A stretch of DNA of 64,000 nt from Dromiciops gliroides (GCF_019393635.1 NC_057864.1:441314322-441378321), one strand, 5' to 3'; counted from the first letter of the stretch, positions 32,100 through 44,299 are shown. Notes: generated from the letters alone by a model not told the origin. Numbers and translations are program-made.

Positions 32100-32800
32100 C
32101 ACTTCAGGCAAGCCTGTGTATTCTAAAAATGATCCAGTGTAGAAAATAAAAAAAAGATGACCAAATCATTTGGAGAATTAAAATTCATACATACTAACTT
32201 GTTAGTCACATATTTGAAAATTTGGGGATAATGAAATTTTATTAAGCACTAAAGATTTTATGAGTGACTTGTCCTGTTAATAGCTTGATTTGCAGACACT
32301 GGTTGGGGAAAAAACTGGCTAGCCTTGTCAAAATAGACTAGCTTATCAGCACTATAAAACTGGTCAGGGATAAACTCTGTTTAGAAATGTTGTTGTGTGT
32401 TTTTCTTTCTGGAAAATAACAAAAACAAAAACTCCAAACATTCTTCTGCAGTATCAAGATTGTTGATTTTTGTCCATCTAGCCTTCTAATGTAATGGAAA
32501 CACCAAAGCTACTCTTCTGAATATATTTGTAACTACAATCAGCTCTATTTGTGCTAAACATCTTTTGCCTCTTCAGTGAGCAGTGGTCCAGAGCTCTGGC
32601 CTCAGATGGCATTTGAGGTCCTTTTTATTTCTGAATCTATGATTCCTATTGTTGTTGTTGCTGTTGTTTATTACACAGATCTATTCACATACAACATAGT
32701 CTAGGGATCTTGTTGTGTTGGTGAGTGATAAAGCAATTTATGAAGCTATATTGAGACCTGATACCTTATAGAGTATATGAATCAATAAGTGAACCTGAGT
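32100..32800 (+). other. Intronic DNA, nothing recognised
   Basis: AT-rich with a short TTG repeat near 32650. No exon, RNA gene or clear repeat. Confidence 0.4.
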
Positions 32801-32826
32801 CCTTTTATTTTTTGTTTTGTTTTGTT

Positions 32827-32962
32827 TTGGTGAGGCAATTGGGTTAAGTGACTAGCCCAGGGTCACACAGCTAGTAAGTGTCAAGTGTCTGAGGCAAGAT
32901 TGAACTCAGGTCCTCCTGAATCCAGGGCCAGTGCTTTATCTACTGCACCCCCTAGCTGCCCC
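32827..32962 (-). repeat. Marsupial short SINE
   Basis: Inverted element with a TTTTG-repeat tail. 'gtccttttatttt' on the left and 'gtccttttaaaa' on the right flank it. Confidence 0.92.
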
Positions 32963-33044
32963 CTGTTTGTCCTTTTAAAAATTGTTACAAATGGCCATTT
33001 ACTTCTTTAAGATTAGTACAACTTTTTAAAAACTTCCCTCTTTC

Positions 33045-33195
33045 TTTTTTTTTTTTTTTGCAGGGCAATGGGGGTTAAGTGACTTGCCCAGGGTCACACA
33101 GCTAGTAAATGTCAAGTGTCTGAGGCCGGATTTGAACTCAGGTACTCCTGAATCCAGGGCCGGTGCTTTATCCACTGCGCCACCTAGCTGCCCCC
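33045..33195 (-). repeat. Marsupial short SINE
   Basis: Inverted element ('cagggcaatgggggttaag' to 'ccacctagctgcccc') with a T-run tail. 'ccctctttc' and 'ccctctttt' flank it. Confidence 0.92.
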
Positions 33196-33229
33196 CTCTT
33201 TTCATTTTAAGGTGTGGAAGACTGAAGTT

Positions 33230-33500
33230 CCTGATGTAGAATTCAATAAATATTTACTCATCATCTACTGTGTGCTGGGGAGTCAGACAGAAATGAACTA
33301 GTCAATGAAAATCAAGGAGGGAGAGATCACTAACAAATTAGGAAAACAGAGAAAGCTGTGTGGGAAGGAGTGACACCTCAACTGAGTCTGGAAGGAAAAC
33401 AGGAAGTGTGAGAGGTGGCATCTGTGGATGCCAAGATGTGGGGGAATGGAATGAAGAATGGGGAGTATAGAGTTCATAAAAGGGAAGTAGTGTGCTTTTA
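33230..33500 (-). repeat. L2 LINE 3' end
   Basis: Inverted L2: 'attcaataaatatttactca', 'ctgtgtgctggggagtc', then 'gtgacacctcaactgagtctggaagg'. Confidence 0.6.
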
Positions 33501-34029
33501 TAATGTAGTGCCCCTGTCTTTCTTTATGTATATTTGTTTTACAAGCTATAGTCTTCAACTCTCATAGCTTAGGTCTTATCACTGTTGATATCCTCTGAAT
33601 CTTTATGGTTGGATTAACGTGTAAGTGCCTGCTGATACTTACCCATAAGTAAGTAAATAAATCCTCTTCCTTCAAGGGCTCTTAACTGTCTTGTGTTTTG
33701 AAGTACAGCTGACTATAGGGCATTTGGTAGATAATAGAAGGTTGGAATGTGTAGCAGCACATTGACCAGTTCCATGTTCTGTTCTCTTTCTTTCCTTCAA
33801 ATAGAAACAGTAAGGAATCTACTGCCGCCATGATGGAGAGACCCCTTCTACATATTTTTTTTTCCATGACAAATTTTGATGTTTTCTGCCTATCTGAACT
33901 AGTTCTTCCTCACCTCTCTGCCACCATGACCTCAGATCTCTACTATTCCCTATTTTCTTTCTTGATTATTCTTGTCAAGTCTCAATTTCCATAGGACATG
34001 GGACATTTATAATGTCATCATAATAACAT

Positions 34030-34260
34030 CATAACTTCATCATAAAGCACTTTATGGCTTGCAAAGTACATTTACAAATATTTCATTTTATTGTTACAAC
34101 AACCTGGGAGGAGGTGCTATTATATCCCCATTTTACAGATGAGGAAACAGATGAGGCAGCAGAGATTAGGGACTTGCTCAAGATCACACCCATAGGGTGC
34201 GCCTGAGGCCTGATTTGAACTCAGGTCTTCTTGACTATTCATTGCATCACCAGGTGCCAT
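34030..34260 (-). repeat. MIR SINE
   Basis: Inverted MIR: 'aaagcactttatggcttgcaaag', 'acaacctgggaggaggtgctatta', 'ccccattttacagatgaggaaac', 'ttgctcaagatcacac'. Confidence 0.85.
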
Positions 34261-34269
34261 GAATAGTTT

Positions 34270-35260
34270 GTGCACATCATTGCCAGCTATTTCTAGCATT
34301 TTGAAACATAGTGGTATCAGAATCTTTGCCTTCTCAACAGTTTATTCTTGCACTGTGTTCAAGTGCTCAGCTTTTTTGATGCTAACATGCTTCTTTGCCT
34401 GCTTTTTTGCTGAGGAGGTTTGAGAGTGGGAGAGAGCAACTTGGAGAATGTTTGCCTCCAGATAGCTGAGGTTTGTTATTTCATTTTTAGTGTTCTGATT
34501 GTAGAAGTTAAAAGTTTCGGTTTGGGTTACATTTGGTTATCCAAATCTCCATTAGAAGAAAGCTCTCTTTTTGGTATTGGTCAAAAGTTTGTTGATTGTA
34601 GCCTGGGAATAAAAATGTTCAGGTATTGTGGTATTATGGGGTGTGCCATTAATGGCATAATTCTGAAATAAAATGTTTTAATATAGTTATCTTTTGTTAT
34701 CAAATAATATTTTACATGAAACTTATGTCTTTAAAATATATGAAATGGGGAAGAACTGAATCATATATCATTTTCTCCCTTATACATTATGATTTTCAAG
34801 TTCTTTGAGGTGTCTTTCATCAGCACTGGCCCTCCTAAAATGACTAAGCACAACTCTTAGGTTCTGAGGAGGACATTAGCAATATCATCATAAGAGTTGG
34901 TACCTAGCTTTTGTCTGGGTTCATTGACTACATTGCCCATTACACGGAACAATCAACAAACATTTCACTAGTAAGATCAATTAAAGAAAGCTAGTTTCCT
35001 TTTATTTTACTATGAAGGCTGTCTCCTTTCTTGATAGCAAATACGTTTTAATTAAAAAACCTGAAAATGAATCGCAGGGAGCTAGAATTCCTAGAAGACT
35101 AGTATTAATATACCACTGGGACAAGTCCCATTTTAATTAATTCTTGCTCAAAGTTGTTCAACTGAAATTATTGGAGGGTTTTTTTGTTTTAAACTAAAAT
35201 CCATCTCTGATTCTAATAATATAAGTTAATGGAAAATCAAGATTTTAATAATTTCAGTTA
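34270..35260 (+). other. Intronic DNA, nothing recognised
   Basis: AT-rich. The 83-codon frame at 34420-34671 has no recognisable domain or splice context and is taken as chance. Confidence 0.4.
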
Positions 35261-35267
35261 AGAGATG

Positions 35268-35372
35268 GGCAGCTAGGTGGTACAATGGATAGACTGCTGA
35301 GCCTGGAATCAGAAAGACCTGAGTTCAAGACCTGACCTCAGACACTTACTAGCTGTGTTTGACCATTATTTA
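35268..35372 (+). repeat. Old marsupial SINE, 3'-incomplete
   Basis: Head and core present ('gggcagctaggtggtacaatgg' to 'cttactagctgtgttt') and then diverged. Confidence 0.8.
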
Positions 35373-35399
35373 GCCCTGTTGGCAATAAGAGTCAATCTA

Positions 35400-35556
35400 G
35401 GGTGCAGCTAGGTGGTACAATGGATTAGAGCACCAGCTCTGGATTCAGGGGGGGGGGGCCTGAGTTCAAATCCAGCCTCAGACATTTGACACTTAATAGC
35501 TGTGTGACCCTGGGCAAGTCACATAACCCTCATTGCCCCGTGGTGGTGGTGGGGGG
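35400..35556 (+). repeat. Marsupial SINE
   Basis: Second copy 30 bp downstream and in the same orientation. It has a G10 run in the core and a GGT-repeat in place of the A tail. Confidence 0.85.
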
Positions 35557-36074
35557 AGAATGCCTTCTAGGGTCACTCTAGAGAGATCTGATCTTTCCTA
35601 CCCTCCTTCAGCAGAATACCTTGCCACACGGGAGGTGCTTAATAAATGTTTGCTAGATTGAATTTCTAGTATTATCACAAGATGTGTCAAGTTTGGATTT
35701 TTAGTAAAAAATGTACTATAGGGAATTGACCAGTTTTTAATAGATAGCATTAGCAAGATAAACCAGAAAAGTATTTGCAAAGAAAATCTGTGAATTCTCA
35801 TTTCTATTTTAGAATACTGAATACAAATGACTTCCAAAAGCTCTGCTAGAGCTATGGTATTGGATAAGAACGCTACGGTATTGGATCATTACGGTTTTTT
35901 ATAGTGTAGAGGAACAGTAGAATCGAGCTCAAATGCAAAAAAAACGAAAACGTGTTTCCATTCACAAGTGCAGAACAGAGGCAAGGTAATAAAAGGTAAA
36001 GTAAGGAAAATAATGAATTACTTTTGTTAGCAGCCCAGGCAGACATAAATCTCCTGTAGACAGCAGGGTAGAGA

Positions 36075-36290
36075 AGTATGTACAAGAGCATTGGATTTGG
36101 AGTTGGGAACCCCCTGAGCAATCACTTAACTTCTGTCAAGCCTCAGTTTCCTCATCTCTAAAATATGGACTAATAAAAATAATATAATTTACCTTATGGG
36201 GTTGTTGGGAGGATAAAATAACATATAAACTGCTTTGCAAACTTTACAAAACTACCCAAATGCCAGCAATTATTCAAAGGTAGGATGATA
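36075..36290 (+). repeat. MIR SINE
   Basis: MIR order: 'gagcattggatttggagttgg', 'caatcacttaacttctg', 'gcctcagtttcctcatctc', 'ggggttgttgggaggataaa'. Confidence 0.88.
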
Positions 36291-37414
36291 ACTATTTTTA
36301 GTATTGTTATTATGTTTGCATAAAATTGGAATTAGTTTTTAAAAAGGCAGCATGCTTCCAATTTGATATTGGAAAGGTATTTTCTGACGTGGTATACAAA
36401 CACAGTCATAAAAAATTGGGGGTCCTTCCCAATGTAAGTAAGTCTCTTGCAGCATCATGGGAAGCATGAATTTTACTTCTCTCCCCTTATTCTTCTCATC
36501 TGCTGTGGGGGAAAGAAATGGTCCTTTTGATATTGTAACAACTTGGCAACTTAGCTAACCCTTTAGTTCTTGTAAGTCTGAACATGATTAATTATGAAAA
36601 TCTGTTAATACCGAAAGCTTAGAAACTGAGATTATTAGTGCAGATCATTTATTCTTTTTTTTTTTTTTATTCAGTGAGTTTGGCGCTCCTTTTTTCTTCC
36701 TGAGCTCCTTTTCTGAATGTTTTCCTGTACCCGCTTGACACAAGAAAGCATATCAAATCCAACAAACAACATTTTAAAAAACTGAAATAATTATAAGTTC
36801 CCTCAATGTAGTGATGGTTTCTAATGTTTTCAAAGGTTTCTCGTGCGTGTGTTTCAAAAAATATATTGGCATTTTAGGTGTCCTTCAAATGTCAAAATGA
36901 TATACAGTAGGATACATCTTTGGAATGAGATGAGGATTTTCAAATTATAAAACAAAGTTGGTGTCATTGCAAGTAACAGTAGGTGATAAGTAAGTTTGCC
37001 AGAGATATGAAATAGGAAACAACATACTACCAAATTATCTTTTCTCACACTTAACATTTATAAGTTAAAGGCCTGCAGGTTATGCATGAAATAACTATAA
37101 GGAAATAGATTTCTTTTGGAGTGATTCCTCCCCATTTCTATAATCATCTGAATTTCTGTTCCACTGAAGTCCTCTTCAAAGCCTAATCATGCTACCAGAG
37201 TGACACTAGTTTCTAAAAGTCTATACCAGTAGAACAAACTCTGGCATCCTCTAAGCTAACAGGGTTTTAAATTTGGCCTTACTGGTAATGGTCTCAGGAT
37301 AATCAGCCTAGCTAAGATAGGTACATTCAGTAACAGCTTGGTGGTTCAATAACAGCTTGGCTAAAGGATGATGTAGGTGACAGCTTCTGAGAGGCTTCCT
37401 GCAAATCTACTTGT

Positions 37415-37670
37415 ATGTATTTGAGGCAGTTATGGGGCATAGTGGCTTGAGTGGCGGACTCAGAGACAAGGAAATCTGAATTAAAATTCTGCCTCGCATA
37501 CAAAGGCTGTGTGACCCTTGGCAGTCACTGGAGCTTCTTTTAGCCTCAGTTTTCCATCTGTTAAGTGAGGATAATAGTGGCACCTCCTGGGTTTGTTGTG
37601 GGGATCAAATGAGATAACATGTATAAAGTGCTATTATATAATAATAGCTATTATTACTATTTGTATTTAT
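37415..37670 (+). repeat. MIR SINE
   Basis: MIR order: 'ggcatagtggcttgagtgg', 'ctgtgtgacccttggcagtcact', 'gcctcagttttccatctgtt', 'gggtttgttgtggggatcaaatgag'. Confidence 0.88.
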
Positions 37671-37689
37671 TCTATTCTATTAGTTATGT

Positions 37690-37820
37690 TGTTGCTTCCC
37701 CTATTAGAATGTAAAGCTCATTATAACTAGGGGTTGTTTCATATATATACCAATATCCCCATCTTAGGACAGTGTCTGGTGGCATTTAATAAATACTTGT
37801 TGGATTGATTAATTATTGAA
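37690..37820 (+). repeat. L2 LINE 3' terminus
   Basis: 'attagaatgtaaagctcatta' ... 'ggacagtgtctggtggcatttaataaatacttgttggattgatt' is the L2 3' end. Confidence 0.8.
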
Positions 37821-37989
37821 AAACTATGTACTGGTATACATTACAAGATGGTGAGAAGCTTAGTAGCTTTTAGTCTCACTTTAACAAAATATTAAAACAT
37901 TTCGAAGTCATCTCAATGAGTAAATTTTGTTTTACAATAAACATACATTTAATTATACCAAGCATGATTTTTAAGAGCAGAGTTATGTA

Positions 37990-39100
37990 GATATTTTTTA
38001 TGTTCTTTAACTACAAAGTGGATTTAGAAATGTAAAGACATTAAAACACTAGTCTAATTTCTCCTCATTTTTTTCCAGTTTGTTTTGATAAGAAAACTGG
38101 AAGAGATTTCTGCCTATTTATTTGTAAGATTCCTAGAAAATTACATCTCTAGAAAGTGAGCTATCCAAATTAGAATGAGTTGCAATGAAGGTAATGGTTT
38201 CTCTTTCGTTAATTAATATTCAATTCAGTGAAGGTGCAAGGGTGACATTTTATGAATTCTCCCTGATTTTTATCTATCCACCAAAGTCTTTCTAGTTCAG
38301 CTTTATGGGAAACCTAGAGATGAATGTTATTGTTACTATAGATTTGCTTTCCATATGAGTAACAGTGCGTGAGTATTTTCTATATTCTTTCTCCCATTTA
38401 AGTCCTTTATTAGAAAAAAAATTAAGGTCCAAACTTTTTGCTTAAATGCAAATTTCTTATGTTGTGAATTTAGTTTTTTCTAATCTTATTTAAACATTTG
38501 TTATTTGGCCAACTACCTATTTCATTTTAAAACCTTTAGTAAGCAAATTACTGTTTGAAAAAGAAAATGTGAATTACTTTCATGTAAATAACTTAAACCT
38601 ATATTTAACTGTGTCATTTTGAAGATATATGTGGAGAGAGCTTGGATCACAAAGGTTCTGTGAGATATTGACTAAGCTCCTTAACACTGAGCTTTTAATT
38701 TGTATTTGTCCTGTTGCAGATTACTTTTCTACCCTTATAGTTAAGTTATTTCCTATTGATCAAAGATGTACAATAGAACTGAAATCTTACCACTAAGCCA
38801 GAATGCAACTTAACATTTCAGATCTATAAGGTTAAAATACCTATTTTTTGCTTTAAAAAAATTATCCCTCAGAGCAACTTGTTTTTTGAGGTATGAAGAT
38901 ATCAGGTTTCCTTATTTTAGTTTCTCAGTAAGTCTGATAGGTTAGCAGCTAAAATATAATCAATATAAAACCTGTTATTATTAATTTAAATTGGCATTAA
39001 AATCTATGATCGTGTATGTTTATCATTTTTATAGCTTTTAAAAATGAAATTAGCACCTAATATTAAGTTTTTTGTGCTAAAATCTAACTGACCTCTAAAC
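37990..39100 (+). other. Intronic DNA, nothing recognised
   Basis: Long AT-rich stretch with no recognised repeat, exon or RNA gene. Its lack of recent insertions makes it a candidate for conserved non-coding DNA. Confidence 0.4.
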
Positions 39101-39104
39101 CTGC

Positions 39105-39190
39105 AAGGTCTGGGTTCTAGTTATGCTGCTAGCTGTGTGACCTTGAACAAATCACTTAACTTCTTAGAACTCTAGAGAATTCTTTAAGCT
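39105..39190 (+). repeat. MIR fragment
   Basis: 'ctgggttctagttatgctgc', 'ctgtgtgaccttgaacaaatcacttaacttct' is the MIR core. Confidence 0.65.
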
Positions 39191-39899
39191 TCAGAATAGG
39201 CCTTTATTTCTTCCTGGGGAATTTACTTGAAAAATGTCAGCATTTGTTTAAACCCCATCCTAACAGACATTATTCCTTCCATATTGAAACCAGATTGAAT
39301 AAGAGCCAGTCATTCTCATATCATTTCTTTCTGCCCTCGCTGTGTGGGAGAAAGAATCCCTTTTCTCTAGCTATACTGAAAGCTCTGTACATCCCTATAC
39401 ATGTGTGATAAGCTTGATAGACTCCTTTGGCTTTGTATTCGCACAGATCCTCATTGCTGTTTAGTACTGGACCACAACAAAGACCTTAGCAACCAACCTA
39501 TGGCCTGATATACCCAGCACAAGAACCTTTAATTTAGCTAAGTGCTAGTCATAGACTTGCTTAGGCACCTGAACAGAAGGTTTTGAAAGTAGAAATTATC
39601 TCAGTACTAAAGTGGAGACAATATCATTCATATTTGCATGTGCAATTACTGTTTTTAGATTTCTAGAGAGTGAAGGAGAATGACATTTCAGCCTGCAAAG
39701 TAGGGATTGCCTTCCCGAATTGGGGTTGGGGTGGAAGAGAGAGTACTCATCACAATCCTTAATACCTTTTGGTCTCGTTTAGGCATTAGGAGTACAAAGT
39801 GGATGTAATAAACATGTATTTTAAACCATCTAGTACCAGGAAGGCAATAAGTAAGAAAAGTTTCATGTTAACTATATTAATTTGCATTTGCTGATAAGT

Positions 39900-40065
39900 T
39901 ATTATGTAAACATACCTCTTATATGTGGATTCTATCTTTCCAAACTAGCTCCTGAGATCAGGGAATGTGTTAGTTTCTAATTATTTTGTATAATAGTCTA
40001 GTGTAGTGCTAAACATGGAATAAGTGTTTTATTTGTCTGTTGATTGAGCCACATGGTTAACTTCT
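39900..40065 (+). repeat. L2 LINE 3' terminus
   Basis: 'agctcctgagatcagggaatgtg' ... 'agtgtagtgctaaacatggaataagtg...tctgttgattga'. Confidence 0.65.
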
Positions 40066-40396
40066 TTGGGATCATAAGGGGTGGTGCTTTTTTCTTCTAC
40101 CAAGAAGAAACACAAGAATTATTAGCTTTTGCACTGATTTCCTACTTATTCCTTTACAAGATTTACATTAGTTAAATTTATTTTCTTCTTTTTATTTGGC
40201 ACATAACAGGCCATAAATACATTTTTGTTGATTGACTGCCAAACAGTTTTGGTACAGGGCAAACCTGAAATTAATGACTGGGTTGAAATTTTTGTGTAAT
40301 GTTTCTTATTCCTGATATCTCCATGCCAATTATCCCATTCAATCAAGAGTTGGCCATTTAAAAATTCTTGTTAGCTTTCAAAAAGGTGCTTGCCAG

Positions 40397-40770
40397 TGTT
40401 AAGGGTTAAAAATTCTAGCTAATCTGTCTAAAATATCTAATGAGTGGTCGCCAATAAATTATAAGCTTTAGCGAGAGTTAGACTTTTAAGCATGTATTAA
40501 GGAGAATAAGAGAAGTTGGTAAAGAGAGAGAGCAGGCCTAGATTCCTATCTATTAAAGGGAGAGCACATTTCTAGCTTCGCTCTCCACCAGAGGCCAAAG
40601 GAAAAGAGCGTGAGACTGAGCGCCAGTCTCTTCCTTCCTCCTCCCACTAGCCCACGTCAGGGAAGTGACGCCAAAGAAAAGACTCCTGGTCTTGCCTCAA
40701 AGACCTTCGCTTCATGGGCAGAACTCTTCTAACAGTAGTATCCAGCAGTGGCATTATTCCAATCGTTACA
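40397..40770 (-). mobile_element. Solo ERV LTR with 4-bp target duplication
   Basis: A 374-bp block running TGTTAAGGG...AATCGTTACA on the plus strand, so TGTAACGATT...TTAACA on the minus strand: the 5'-TG...CA-3' ends of an LTR. The direct flanks are CCAG at 40393-40396 and CCAG at 40771-40774. A 4-bp duplication is typical of gammaretrovirus-like (class I) elements. No internal sequence is present, as expected after LTR-LTR recombination. Minus orientation is favoured on general appearance; an AATAAA occurs on the plus strand at about 40453, so the strand is less sure. Confidence 0.82.
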
Positions 40771-40852
40771 CCAGAATCAAGTTGACTCAGGTAAAGCTAC
40801 CAATTTTGCTTTTTCTTTATTTTTATTTAGGCTGATTGAAACAGTTACGTTC

Positions 40853-41100
40853 AACTATCATATTGTGCGTACTCTATGTAAAGCATTGTGTTGGAGAAAT
40901 AGGGAAATTAAGGCATGATTGAGCCCTTCTGAAGCTTGTACGTTAGCGGAGGCAATGTACACAGATATACATACATGTATAGTAAGTACAATGGCAGAAT
41001 AGGATAGTATTCTATGTTTTGGGAAAAGAACAGAAATTATGGAGTAAGCATAGCTCCTAAGGAGCCATAGCTGTGTAGAGGAAGAAGCATGAAATACCCT
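40853..41100 (-). repeat. L2 LINE 3' end
   Basis: Inverted L2: 'ctatgtaaagcattgtgttgg', 'gaaatagggaaattaagg', 'gagcccttctgaagcttgta', 'ggaggcaatgtacacagatatac'. Confidence 0.6.
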
Positions 41101-41615
41101 TGTGTACACCTGTTTGTTGTTAGATAGCTAGCCCTGCTAGTCTCTATGAATCACATTCCCATGTTGCTGTACTTGTTACAGAGAGACAATTTATTATAGA
41201 CTAACTTGCCCTTCCTTCACCTGAACTTATTCATTTAGCTTGGGTTGTGAGAGTAGTAGACCTAGGCAAAATTGAGAAGTGAAATTTGCCTTTGATGTCC
41301 TCTAACACGTTCTTCAACTTTAAAAATCTCACATCCCATGTTAGTAAAGACAAAATTTTTAGTATATATCCCTAATAAATATATACATATTTATAAATAA
41401 TATGCATATACTATTGTACAAAATATATATTATAAGATATATTCAGTTTAAAAGATGAGATAAACATACAATAGATTATTATTTTAAGTTTTTTTGGTGT
41501 AGAAAATATTTTTTTTGCTCTCACTAAAATATTATTAATATATAATAACTTTCTAAAGTGAGAGCAATAAATTGAAATAATCGTCCATTATATTTTTTTA
41601 AATCCCAGTTTGTGC

Positions 41616-42082
41616 TGTGGAAAGGCAAATTAGATATGCGGGAGCATTATCTCCCCTTTAACTTTCCTTAAGAAAAAGGAACCACTGAGCTTTAATCTAT
41701 GATGGATCAGTTTTTTATTTTATTGCTTGGAATTAATTAGACAACAAGAGTTGAAACCAATTAGGGAAATAAGGAAGGAGAAATACAAATGAACAATCTA
41801 TATCTAAGCTTAGTCTGATTCCTTTATAAACTCACCAAATGCCCAAACTTGCCCACCAGACCATGAAATCTCTGAAAAGACCGAACACCAAACCACATGC
41901 ACTCCGTTCAATCCCACTCCATCACTGCTAAAATTCACCAAGTCCACATCCCGGAAGTTCCTCACATTCTCCTCCCCAAAAAAGGAGGTCCGTCAAAAGA
42001 CGCTTCAGTAGCATGAGCAATCTCTCAAATGATTCAGCTAAAACTTCCAATATATAACTTTACCACAAATAATTTTACCACA
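41616..42082 (-). mobile_element. ERV 3' LTR
   Basis: A 467-bp LTR. On the minus strand it starts TGTGGTAAAATT and ends GCCTTTCCACA, so the ends are short inverted repeats (TGTGG/CCACA). It is the same family as 17556-18081. The sequence directly upstream of its start (plus 42083-42093) reads ACAGGGGGAAA on the minus strand, a polypurine tract in the correct position, which identifies this as a 3' LTR. Confidence 0.85.
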
Positions 42083-42439
42083 TTTCCCCCTGTGTTTCAT
42101 TTGAAAAACAATGAGTTTACTCAATGAAACAGCCAAAAATAACATCCTATGCTAACTAACATATGTTAATATCAAATAACTAGAGTCTTCAAAGGTTATT
42201 TGGACGCTTATTGGGGAGGATAGTAGAGGCAGTTGCTCAGGGACTGCTAAATTCACCACCAGAGAGAGAGAGAACTTCCATTCTTGCCCTCACTTTAAGT
42301 CCAAAGTCCTGGAGTTCCTCGCGTTCTCCTCCCCAAAAAAGGTGGTCCTTCAAAAGCCGCTTCAGTAGCATGTGCAATCTCTCAAATGATTCAGCTAAAA
42401 CTTCCGATATATATCTTTACCACAAATAATTTTACCACA
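42083..42439 (-). mobile_element. ERV remnant: polypurine tract, short internal piece and partial second LTR
   Basis: 42083-42093 is the polypurine tract. About 42094-42265 is non-LTR internal sequence with no open frame. 42266-42439 repeats the LTR's first 110-170 bp, including 'aaaaggtggtccttcaaaag', 'cgcttcagtagcatg', and ends 'taccaca' at 42439. Coding genes and the rest of the 5' LTR are deleted. Confidence 0.75.
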
Positions 42440-42734
42440 GTTCCCTGAGGGATACTGCAGATTAGTAAAATAATATTATTAGTAATTAGTTAATTTTAGC
42501 AAATTTAGCCATCTAAGCAGGTAATTCCTTTTTCAGATTTTTAAAGAGAGATACACACCCAATGAAATAACTATGAAATAAAGCATAAATATGGAACTAC
42601 TAATTGTCAGTGAACGTTTTCAGTAGAGTCATGTTTCTCTATACTTTATGTACTTTGGGTATATGCATTACACCTAGTGCAAAAAGATTAGCAAAAATGA
42701 TTGTCTTTGATTTAAAATGCAACTGAAGATTTTC

Positions 42735-42887
42735 TTTTTTTGGGGGGGGGCAGGGCAATGAGGGGTTAGTGACATGCCCAGGGTCACACAGCTAGTGAAT
42801 GTCAGTGTCTGAAGCCAGATTTGAATTCAGGTCCTCCTGAAATCCGGGCCAGTGCTTTATCCACTGCATACATCTAACTGCCCCTAC
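42735..42887 (-). repeat. Marsupial SINE
   Basis: Inverted, diverged element. Perfect duplication actgaagattttc at 42722-42734 and 42888-42900. Confidence 0.92.
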
Positions 42888-42900
42888 ACTGAAGATTTTC

Positions 42901-43480
42901 ATATGAATCCGTTCTTCTTTCTTCATGTGGGCTTTCTTAATGGATGGTATCACATTTTATTTTCCAATTCAAGTAAATCTCTTTGTGAAAATCATAATTC
43001 ATTAATACTCCTTAGATTTTAAAAAAAAAATTCAATTCTACATGCCATTTCCCTTTTTGGATTAAAATTTCAGTGAATTTTAAAATTAATCAGTCAGAAA
43101 ACACCTGTCTTCTAATGTAGCGAACCAAACCATCCCAATGCTTTTTGGGATAACATTCTAGTTTCAGGCTTTTCAGGCATGTGTTTTACAGCTGGGATTG
43201 TTTCTTTGCCACCAAAGGGCCTCATCCTCTGTTTCTTCCACTCCAGCCCCTGTTCTTCTTAGTTAATTCCCATCATTACTTCTGACTCAGGAATCATTAG
43301 GTAATATTAGTAAATAGCTCTAAACAGTTATCCGTAGAAAGTTATTTTTAAACTGGTTTAGAAAGTTGGTAAACCCAACAAAATCCTTCTCTTAAGACTA
43401 GAGCCAAATGCTAATGGTTTAAACATTCTAAACGATTTGAAAAAGCTTTATCTGACAGTTGATTTAATATTCAAAGAAAG
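42901..43480 (+). other. Intronic DNA, nothing recognised
   Basis: AT-rich unique-looking sequence without repeat or exon signals. Confidence 0.4.
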
Positions 43481-43489
43481 CTGAATATT

Positions 43490-43665
43490 ATTGAGCTGTT
43501 TCTTAATAAGTACAGACCTTAGAGGGTCATGTAGTTCAACCTCCTCATTCCATAATTGAGGAAACTGAGACCCCTGGAAGATGAGTGAAGTGCCCAAAGC
43601 AGGAAGTGGCAGGGCTGGGATTTGAACCCTTGTCCTTTCATTCCAAATCCTATTCTCTTTTCATT
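43490..43665 (-). repeat. MIR-type SINE
   Basis: Inverted: 'gagggtcatgtagttcaacctcctcattc', 'ttgaggaaactgagacccctgg', 'gtggcagggctgggatttgaaccc'. Confidence 0.8.
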
Positions 43666-43994
43666 GAACCTCACTGCCATCAAATAAGATTGTCTATTGA
43701 TGTGGGGCTGACTATATCGCTTCTTTATAGTAGTTCTAGTTCTGCTCTCCATGTGGAGTGTGGAAGAGGTAGACAAGTATTGTTTGAATGACATGGGTTA
43801 GATCATATTTGAGCTAATTCCTGAAACATGAGTATGATATCAAAAGGCAAAAAATGGGAGTCAGGCTCCTGTGAAGAGTATTCCATAGATAACAGAGCAG
43901 TGGGCAAAGGCACAGAAATGGAAATTTTGCTTGCATCTGGTAAAAAAATGAATAATCTAGATCTACTGGACTACTAAATGTTTATAATATATAG

Positions 43995-44112
43995 AATACT
44001 GATTGGAGTGAGGAAGACCTGAGTCAAGTTCTGCTCATTCATGTAGTACTTTGTGATTCTGGTAAGCATCTTAAATTATCTCACTGTCAGTTTCCTCATC
44101 TGTAATATGAGA
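43995..44112 (+). repeat. MIR fragment
   Basis: 'gagtgaggaagacctgagtcaagttctgc', 'gtcagtttcctcatctgta'. Diverged. Confidence 0.6.
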
Positions 44113-44117
44113 TTTTA

Positions 44118-44262
44118 TTTTTATTTTTGCTGGGCAGTGAGGGTTAAGTGACTTGCCCAGGGTCACACAGCTGGTAAGTGTCAGTGTCTGAGGCTAGATT
44201 TGAACTCAGGTTCTCCTGAATCCAGCGCTGGGTACTTTATCCACTGCACTACTAGCGTCCTC
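44118..44262 (-). repeat. Marsupial SINE
   Basis: Inverted element 'gctgggcagtgagggttaag' to a damaged head 'ccactgcactactagcg'. Confidence 0.88.
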
Positions 44263-44299
44263 TGTAAGAGTACTAAGAGTTGGGCCTAAGCAGATAGTT

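Noticed and set aside
40453..40458. AATAAA at the left of the solo LTR as proof of plus orientation
   Set aside because: It lies only about 56 bp from the left edge, too close to the start for a usual U3-R layout, so it does not settle the strand.
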